In this document: one piece after another, positions 6,903-12,316 of the stretch | Layout of the letters: each line of letters begins with the position of its first letter | Position numbering within the stretch: position 1 is the stretch's first letter | From: Oscillospiraceae bacterium | GTDB taxonomy: Bacteria; Bacillota; Clostridia; Oscillospirales; Oscillospiraceae | Reading direction: 5' to 3' | DNA: 12,316 nucleotides | Assembly (NCBI GenBank): GCA_020866945.1 | Contig: JAJBVW010000049.1 | Span: 1 to 12,316, forward strand | Notes under the pieces: model-generated | What the model saw: only the letters and a program-made list of their open reading frames with translations | Told to the model about the DNA's origin: nothing | The model's database searches: none | Made by a program: the position numbers and the translations under genes

Positions 6903-7852
6903 TGTCGCTCACGCTCCTCTCCTTGATGGTGCGGCCGCTGGAGGTGGGGTTGTTGACCACCACACCGTTGAAGACCATGGTGGAGGAGCCGCCCCCGTCC
7001 AGGTTATAGGCGGCTTCAGCCCCCAGGGACTGCATAAATTCCGCCAGCTCATACAGGGTCAGGCCCGCGCTCTCCTCCGTGCGGCCATCGGAGACTACCA
7101 GCAGATAGTGCAGGTCGTCTACTATGCCGATGGCTGTGCGGGGGTTGCTCGTTTTGGCCTTGCCCACCTCGTCCTCCGAGGTGACGGAAATGATCCCGTT
7201 TTCCACCAGGGCCGGGCCAAAGGATAATATCTGCGCCGCCCCCTGTGCCAGCAGTGTCTCCGCCGTCACAGCGCTCTCCGTGATAATTTCAAAGGTGCCG
7301 TCGGCGTAGATGACGAGATCCTCCTGGCTCCGGGCAGCGTCGGCCCGATACAGGACGCCGTTTCGCAGCACATAGCCGGACTCCTGCGCCCCGTAGTAAT
7401 CTCCATTGATGGCTAAAATCGCGCCCACGGAATCGGCGATCTCAGAGGTCTTGGCCGTCACGTTCCGGCCATAGGTGTTTTCCGCCAAGGCGGTTTTCAG
7501 GTATTCCGCCGAGGACACTATCACGTCCGCCACATAGATGGAGGTGTCGTACTGCCGGTATTCCGTGATGGTGATGGTGATGTTTTCATCGCTGTAGGAG
7601 CTTTCCGTAATGACAGGCTCGCTGGGCCGCAGGTTCCTCTGCTGACGCCTCTGCGGGTTCTGCCGTGGATTGCTTTGCAGCGCTTTCCGCGCCGGTCTCC
7701 GAAAAAACAGCGGTGGGGACAGGCTGGGCCGCGCTGTCCTCCACAACTGCATAGGAGCGGCGTATCACAAAGGTATCCAGGGCCACATAGACGGTGAAGG
7801 CCGTCAGCAGGATGCCATAGCATATGGCCCATGCATATTTTTTCCGAAGCAT
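6883..7852 (-). pseudogene. Membrane-anchored phosphodiester glycosidase, frameshifted
   Basis: A NAGPA-type phosphodiester glycosidase; the family cleaves sugars joined by a phosphodiester, as in the mammalian mannose-6-phosphate uncovering enzyme. Motifs are intact: INGDYYG (7410-7390), NPRTAIG (7146-7126), VVSDGR, and NLDGGGSSTM (7005-6976). The N-terminus lies in another frame. It starts at the ATG at 7852 (GAGG 7 bases upstream, overlapping the previous stop) and has an anchor helix, WAICYGILLTAFTVYVALD, and an Ala/Glu/Pro-rich linker. The linker frame runs into a stop at 7586, while the catalytic frame continues from about 7626. Removing one base, for example from the CCC at 7626-7624, joins the two into a 322-residue protein. 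So this is a one-base insertion: a real mutation or a sequence error. The catalytic domain would act outside the membrane. It sits between the GT2/GtrA gene and a small membrane protein gene. Confidence 0.85.
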
Positions 7853-7856
7853 CGCT

Positions 7857-8921
7857 TTACCTCGTCTCCCGCTGGGGATGGGGCTGCGCCTTGGGCCGGC
7901 GGCGGAATATGACCTTCCGCTGTACAAAATAGCTGACGGAGAACATGGCAAGCTCCACGCCCAGCTTGGCGATATAGCGGTTGAGGCCAAGGCCATCCGC
8001 CAGCAGCCGTAGCAACAGAGTGTTTGCCAGCAAAATGGCGGCGGCCATGGCAAAATATTGCAGCGCCGCGCTCAGCAGCTTCTCTTTGCTTTTGAATACG
8101 AGCGTGCGGTTAATGGTAAAATTCACGCTGGCGCTGACGGCCCTGGCGCAGACATTGGAAACGGTCAGCCGGCCCGTCAGGGAAACCAGCAGACTGAACA
8201 GCCCAAAATCCACCAGAAACCCGGTAAAGGAGGAGGCGGAAAATTTCAGTATCTCCCCATACACCCGGCAGGAATCCTTCACCGTGCTGAAATGGGAGGC
8301 GGCGTTGTTGTCGATATAAATGGTCTGAATGGGCAGCTCCCGAACGGGGATGCGCCGCCGGGCGCAGTGGAGCAGCACCCGCATCTCATACTCATACCGC
8401 TCCCCAGCAATCTGCGCAAGCTCCGGCAAAAGCTGGCTGCTGAAAGCCCGCAGGCCCGTCTGGGTATCCTGGATAGAAAGGCCCGTAACAAGCCGATAAA
8501 CCAGGCAGGTGACGGCGTTTCCAAACCGGCTGCGCCGGGGCACGTCCTTTCGGTTCAGAGTGCGGCTTCCCAAAATCAGCGCGTCCGGCTGCTCCTGGGC
8601 GGCCTGACAGACCCGGAGGGCGTCTCCGATATTGTGCTGCCCGTCCGCGTCCAGGGTAACAACAACATAGGAGCCGGCGAAATTTTCCCGGATATAGGCA
8701 AGGCCGGTCTTGATAGCCCTGCCCTTGCCCCGGTTCCGCTCGTGGGTGATGACAGCGGCATTCTCCCGCAGCTGGGCAAACGTCTCGCGCCAGGCTTCCC
8801 CGCTGCCGTCGTCCACGACCACCGGCTCCAGGCCGGCCCGGCGGGCCTGATGCACCAGCTCCGGCAGCTCCGGCCCCGGTTCATAGGCCGGTATCAGGGC
8901 GATCCACTGATGGGCCGTCAT
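7857..8921 (-). CDS. GT2 glycosyltransferase fused to a GtrA-like membrane domain
   Basis: A 354-residue fusion protein. Residues 1-215 are a GT-A fold family 2 glycosyltransferase of the polyprenyl-phosphate sugar synthase (DPM1-like) type. They show PAYEPG (11-16), VVVDDGSG (34-41), RNRGKGRAIKTG (62-73), the metal-binding DADGQH (91-96) and QTGLRAF (144-150). Residues 226-345 form four hydrophobic helices of the GtrA type, which in known systems help move lipid-linked sugars across the membrane. It probably makes a polyprenyl-phosphate sugar from a nucleotide sugar and passes it outward; the sugar is unknown. An upstream GTG (8942) is in frame, but the ATG at 8921 has AAGGAG (8930-8935) 8 bases before it. 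The gene lies 29 bases after the lipoprotein gene and almost abuts the glycosidase gene. Confidence 0.9.
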   Translation of the reverse strand: MTAHQWIALIPAYEPGPELPELVHQARRAGLEPVVVDDGSGEAWRETFAQLRENAAVITHERNRGKGRAIKTGLAYIRENFAGSYVVVTLDADGQHNIGDALRVCQAAQEQPDALILGSRTLNRKDVPRRSRFGNAVTCLVYRLVTGLSIQDTQTGLRAFSSQLLPELAQIAGERYEYEMRVLLHCARRRIPVRELPIQTIYIDNNAASHFSTVKDSCRVYGEILKFSASSFTGFLVDFGLFSLLVSLTGRLTVSNVCARAVSASVNFTINRTLVFKSKEKLLSAALQYFAMAAAILLANTLLLRLLADGLGLNRYIAKLGVELAMFSVSYFVQRKVIFRRRPKAQPHPQRETR

Positions 8922-8950
8922 GGAATCATCTCCTTCCGGCACGGGGCCGG

Positions 8951-10960
8951 TTACATTTCGCCGGAGGCGCCGCCCATACTGCCGGTCATGCCGCCGTCAT
9001 AGTTCATGCCGCTGTCTAAATTGGCGTCCGGCATGGTTCCGGTTGTGCTGTCGGAGACTGCGCCGCCGGTCTCTGTGTTGGCCCAGTTTCCTCTGCCGCC
9101 GCCCATATTGCCGCCCATGCCGCCCATACCGGCGGAACCATAGATAAGGCTCGTCATGGTAACGGTGGTGGAAGCGGTTCCGGCGGTGATGGTGTAGCTC
9201 TCGCCTACGGTTAGGTCAGGGCAGCTTACGATAACGGTGCTGTAGCTCTTGTCCGGGCTGAAGCTGGCCAGGACGCTGCCGCTGCTGTCCGCGATGGAGA
9301 GGGCTGTACCCGCCTGCTGGGCGGTGAGGCTCACGGTAATGACCCCCTGGGTGGAGGTGGAGCTGACGGATTCCTCCATGCCCCCGGCGCTGACGGCGAT
9401 AAGGATGCCGCCGGTAACAACGCACTCGCCGTTGAAGTCCAGCGCGCCGTTCATGCTGTCCGTAGGCCCGGAGACATAGGTTTCGCCCCCGGAAATATAC
9501 ATACTGCCGTTGGAGTCCAGGCCGTCGCCGCTTGCGTTTACATAGAGTGTGCCGCCGCTGATGGAGAGATACGCTCCCTCCGTAGCGGCAAACATATCGC
9601 CGCCAAAGCCGCCGAAGCCGCTGCTGTCGTTGCCGCCCGCGGCATTCAGCCCGTCGTCGCTGGAAGTGACGGAAATGACGCCGCCGGTGATGTCGATGGA
9701 CAGACCCTCCAGGCCCTCATAGCTCTGGGAGACGTTGATCTCGCCCCCGGATATGACCAGGGCGTTGTCCGCGTGGACGCCGTCGTCCCCGGCCTGGATA
9801 GTGAAGGTGCCGCCGGAGAGGGTCACGTTTCCGTTGCTGTGAATGGCGTCGTCGCAGGCGTCAATCGTGAAAACGCCGTCAGTAATGGTGATGTCGCCCT
9901 CCGCCTTCAGGCCCTTGGCGCTGCCGCTGTCCTCCTCGGAGGCGCTCATATTGTTCCAGTAGTCAAAGCCCATGCCGAAGCCAGTTGTGGTCTGGGCCTC
10001 CCCGCTGCCGCCGCCGGTGGTGATGTCAAAGCTGCCGCCGCTGACAGTGAGATAGGCCCCGGCGCTGATGCCGTCCCCCTCGGCGGTGATGGTCAAGGAT
10101 CCGCCGATGATATACACAAAGCCCAGCTCGGCATCGTCGTCATTCTCTGCCTGGATGCCGTCCTTTCCGACGGTGATGGCAATGCTGCCCCCGACGATGC
10201 GGACGCTGTCGTTCGCCTGGATGCCGTGGCTGGCGGCGGTAATCGTATAGGTGCCGCTGGCAATGACCAGATCATCCTTGCCGACGATGCCGTGTCCGGC
10301 GGCGGCCTCAATGGTCAGGGAACCGGCCCCGTTCAGGGTCAGGTCGTCCTTGGAGAAGATAACGCCGTCAATGCTGTTTTCGTCGATGTCGATATATTCC
10401 CCGCCGTTTGCGAGATAGTTTTCAGAGCCTTCGGCGGTGGTGATGAACACCTTGTCCGCCTGGCGGACGTATATGGCCGCGGAGGAGGCGCTGGTGATGG
10501 AAACACCGTCCAGCACGAGCTGTACCTTGTCGGCGTCGTCTATGTCAACAATAATCATGCCGTCGTCCAACGTGCCGGAGAGGATATAGGTTCCCTCCTC
10601 CGTGATGGTCACGGTGCCGCCGGATATGCTGACGGCGCTGGAATCACAGGAGGCCGTGTCCCCGGAAAGGGTGATATAGACGCTCTCGCTCTCGTCATAG
10701 GTGATGCGCAGATCCCGGTCGGTAAACATATCGTCAGCCGATGCAGTGGTCGTCTCCGCGGCAAGGGTAACGGCAGTAGTCTCCTCCGTAGTGGTCTCGG
10801 CGGTTGTTTCCTCCACGGCGGCGGAGACAGCGGCGGTCTCCGCCGCGCTCGATTCATCTGCCGAGGCGGATGCGCCGCAGCCCGTCAGTATAGTCAGCGC
10901 CAGACCGAGGGCCAGAATTTTATATAGCTTATGCGGTATATATTTATGCGTATGCTCCAT
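8951..10960 (-). CDS. Cthe_2159-family (DUF4353) carbohydrate-binding lipoprotein
   Basis: A 669-residue surface lipoprotein. Residues 13-28 are a type II signal with lipobox LTGC, so Cys28 would be lipidated. A Thr/Ala/Glu-rich spacer follows to about residue 76, long enough to cross the wall. About 80-200 begin a beta-rich domain. About 200-530 carry repeats of the ISGGxxxITxxxDGIxAxG kind, as expected for a right-handed beta-helix with many Asp-Gly turns. The family founder, Cthe_2159 of Clostridium thermocellum, binds acidic and cellulosic polysaccharide and calcium; binding here is inferred. A small beta-sandwich-like segment (about 535-607) and a Gly/Met-rich tail (609-669) end it. The ATG at 10960 is chosen over 11008 because GGGAGG (10969-10974) lies 8 bases before it and the signal peptide starts there. 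It follows the DUF4956 gene by 37 bases. Confidence 0.9.
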   Translation of the reverse strand: MEHTHKYIPHKLYKILALGLALTILTGCGASASADESSAAETAAVSAAVEETTAETTTEETTAVTLAAETTTASADDMFTDRDLRITYDESESVYITLSGDTASCDSSAVSISGGTVTITEEGTYILSGTLDDGMIIVDIDDADKVQLVLDGVSITSASSAAIYVRQADKVFITTAEGSENYLANGGEYIDIDENSIDGVIFSKDDLTLNGAGSLTIEAAAGHGIVGKDDLVIASGTYTITAASHGIQANDSVRIVGGSIAITVGKDGIQAENDDDAELGFVYIIGGSLTITAEGDGISAGAYLTVSGGSFDITTGGGSGEAQTTTGFGMGFDYWNNMSASEEDSGSAKGLKAEGDITITDGVFTIDACDDAIHSNGNVTLSGGTFTIQAGDDGVHADNALVISGGEINVSQSYEGLEGLSIDITGGVISVTSSDDGLNAAGGNDSSGFGGFGGDMFAATEGAYLSISGGTLYVNASGDGLDSNGSMYISGGETYVSGPTDSMNGALDFNGECVVTGGILIAVSAGGMEESVSSTSTQGVITVSLTAQQAGTALSIADSSGSVLASFSPDKSYSTVIVSCPDLTVGESYTITAGTASTTVTMTSLIYGSAGMGGMGGNMGGGRGNWANTETGGAVSDSTTGTMPDANLDSGMNYDGGMTGSMGGASGEM
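9380..10372 (-). repeat. Coding tandem repeats of the beta-helix domain
   Basis: About eleven degenerate units of roughly 20-30 codons, each centred on an SGG/TGG/GGS turn followed by alternating hydrophobic residues and a DGI/DGV/DGL turn. They lie within the lipoprotein gene. The regularity is at protein level; the DNA units are diverged, so recent expansion is not indicated. Confidence 0.7.
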
Positions 10961-10997
10961 ATTCAAAACCTCCCAATGATTGTGAAGCGGTGGATGC

Positions 10998-11693
10998 TTA
11001 CAGCTCACCCAGGGTCGTGGCCTGGTGTGTCATACTGATTTCAAGGTTTCCGTTGCGGCAGCGGAGCTTGTCGATAAACTCCTTTTCCTTGTCGCTGCTG
11101 CGCATAGTGACGTTATAGGTCAGGCGGAACAGGCTCCCCATGTTGGTGGTCTTTACCTGCTCCAGCTCCCAGGCGGAGGTGTATTCCTCCAAAAGCGGCT
11201 GGAACACCTGGGTGTATTCCAGATCCTCCGGGATGGTGATGTGCAGCGTCCGATGGCGGGCGGCGTTTTTCTTTTCCCCGAAGTCCAGGGCGTTGTAGAC
11301 CATTCCCACGGCCCCCACAATGAGGGTGAACAGAACGGCATAGGCCAGATACCCCATGCCGCAGATAAGTCCGGCCCCCATGGCCAAAAATAAGGCCCCA
11401 ATCTCCTTGGCCGTACCGGGAGCGGAACGGAAGCGCACCAGGCTGAAGGCGCCGGCCACGGCTACGCCGGTTCCCACGTTGCCGTTGCCCATCATGATGA
11501 CCCCACAGCCCACTGCCGGCAGCACGGCCAGCGTGACCACAAAGCTCTTGGTATAGCGCGTGCGGTACATATACATCAGCGCCGCAATCAGACCGATGGC
11601 CAGCGCGCAGATCACGCACAGCAGAAAATCTCCCACAGAGATGACGCTGGCAGTGTCAGAATCAAAAAGTCCCCGGAAAATGTTCTCAAGCAT
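10998..11693 (-). CDS. DUF4956 family membrane protein
   Basis: A 231-residue protein of the DUF4956 family. The N-terminal half has about four membrane helices (near residues 21-43, 51-68, 99-115 and 116-134). The family hallmark NGNVGTGVAVAGAFSLVRFR occupies residues 70-89 and continues as SAPGTAKEI. The C-terminal 90 residues form a soluble, probably cytoplasmic domain. The family is regularly found beside VTC-domain polyphosphate polymerases, and here the ATG lies inside the VTC gene (8-base overlap) with GGAGG (11703-11707) 9 bases upstream, so the two are translated in a coupled manner. A role as the membrane partner or channel for the polymer made by the VTC protein is an inference; no activity can be read from the sequence. 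Confidence 0.9.
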   Translation of the reverse strand: MLENIFRGLFDSDTASVISVGDFLLCVICALAIGLIAALMYMYRTRYTKSFVVTLAVLPAVGCGVIMMGNGNVGTGVAVAGAFSLVRFRSAPGTAKEIGALFLAMGAGLICGMGYLAYAVLFTLIVGAVGMVYNALDFGEKKNAARHRTLHITIPEDLEYTQVFQPLLEEYTSAWELEQVKTTNMGSLFRLTYNVTMRSSDKEKEFIDKLRCRNGNLEISMTHQATTLGEL

Positions 11694-12316
11694 ATGCTAT
11701 GGCCTCCTGTTTTTTTGCTGCCTGCACCTGGGCGTAGGCGGCGCCGTATTTGGAAAAGGATGTGCGGAAAATGTGGTTTTCTGTCAGGCAGTGGGTCATC
11801 CAAAGGGGGATGCCCGCGCCGGTTTTTATCTCCATCAGCGTCTGACCCTTTTGAAGCAGCGGGGAGCCGGACGGCTCCTCTTGCAGGGACAGGCCGGATT
11901 CCCGATAGAGGATATTTTCATCGAAGGTCACGCGGAAATCTCCGCCGTCGCGCTCATAAAACGCCTCCCGCTCATAGGACAGGAACATGGCCGGGTGCAG
12001 GGTGGGATAGAGAGGGCGGAAGTAGTCAATCTCCTGGGCGATCTGGCTGTGAATCGGGAGGGACTCGCCGCTCTCCAGACAGGCCTCCACCGTCTCGTCC
12101 GGCAGGGCTACCCGCCGCTTATAGACGACGGAGTCGTATTTCTTTTTTATCTCCACAAAGACCAGATCCTCTGGCCCGGAGCGGTGATAGCTCCGCACCC
12201 GCAGCTTTTCCTTGTACAGGGGCTTTTCAATGCTCCGGCGCACCAGCAGAAAGGTGTCCGGGTCCAGATATATGTTGCGGATGGTGGAGCGGCCATATTC
12301 ATCCAGGGCCATATAC
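11686..12316 (-). CDS. VTC-domain polyphosphate polymerase, partial at window end
   Basis: A protein with the VTC (triphosphate-tunnel) domain, which in yeast Vtc4 makes polyphosphate from ATP; bacterial members are less well defined. Visible motifs are TIRNIYLD, KPLYKEKLRVRSYH, VEIKKKYDSVVYKRRVALP, LSYEREAFY, FRVTFDENI, LMEIKTGAGIPLW and the C-terminal SFSKYGAAYAQV. The basic and acidic residues line the tunnel in this fold. An ATG at 12312 is in frame, but the frame is still open to the window edge and the usual first strand of the domain (about 35 residues with an E-x-K-Y type motif) is missing. The gene therefore starts outside the window. It has no membrane segment of its own; the DUF4956 protein encoded in an 8-base overlap may supply this. 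The operon promoter lies beyond the window. Confidence 0.9.
   Translation of the reverse strand, partial: YMALDEYGRSTIRNIYLDPDTFLLVRRSIEKPLYKEKLRVRSYHRSGPEDLVFVEIKKKYDSVVYKRRVALPDETVEACLESGESLPIHSQIAQEIDYFRPLYPTLHPAMFLSYEREAFYERDGGDFRVTFDENILYRESGLSLQEEPSGSPLLQKGQTLMEIKTGAGIPLWMTHCLTENHIFRTSFSKYGAAYAQVQAAKKQEAIAYA

Noticed and set aside
7600..7650. Programmed ribosomal frameshift in the phosphodiester glycosidase gene
   Set aside because: There is no slippery heptamer and no stop codon or binding-site-like stimulator at the join, and this enzyme family is not known to use one. Mutation or sequence error is simpler.
9380..10372. CRISPR-like or satellite-like repeats
   Set aside because: The periodicity is in protein turns within an open coding frame. 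The DNA units are diverged, and there are no constant repeats with unique spacers.
9773..10927. A 384-codon + strand open frame opposite the lipoprotein gene
   Set aside because: Its Gly/Val/Ala-rich product mirrors the beta-helix repeats, while the - strand reading gives a lipobox, linker and known repeat family.

Overview
The window looks like chromosomal DNA from a GC-rich anaerobic Firmicute, most likely a butyrate-forming gut member of the Oscillospiraceae/Ruminococcaceae (Eubacteriales). The reasons are the 3-hydroxybutyryl-CoA dehydrogenase/thiolase pair, a tetrahydrofolate riboswitch in front of an ECF-type folate S component, strong AGGAGG-type ribosome binding sites, and a VTC/DUF4956/Cthe_2159-type surface cluster of a kind seen in Clostridia. 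This placement is inferred from gene content and not from any search.

Positions 1-4539 are read on the + strand. First come hbd and a thiolase gene, which form the acetyl-CoA to 3-hydroxybutyryl-CoA segment of butyrate (or reverse beta-oxidation) metabolism. A promoter precedes the thiolase gene and a strong intrinsic terminator follows it. About 20 bases later a new promoter starts a THF riboswitch, then folT, ruvX (4-base overlap with folT) and a DUF1015 gene. Positions 4540-4959 hold no convincing gene, only two weak small reading frames and a short palindrome between convergent transcription units.

Positions 4960-12316 are read on the - strand. The upstream part (12316 to 6489) is one tightly packed, partly overlapping gene string: VTC-type polyphosphate polymerase (cut by the window end), DUF4956 membrane protein, a lipoprotein with a Cthe_2159-type beta-helix repeat domain, a GT2 glycosyltransferase fused to a GtrA membrane domain, a membrane-anchored phosphodiester glycosidase carrying a one-base frameshift, and a small four-helix membrane protein of unknown family. 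Together they suggest synthesis, display or trimming of a phosphate-containing or glycosylated polymer at the cell surface; no single gene proves this.

After that string comes a MATE-family exporter with its own good promoter, followed in the 5' leader by a palindrome, a possible 36-residue leader reading frame whose stop overlaps the MATE start, and a strong intrinsic terminator just before the MATE ribosome binding site. Because the terminator lies between promoter and gene, the exporter is probably controlled by transcription attenuation. This leader and the VTC-to-membrane-protein cluster are the most interesting parts of the window.
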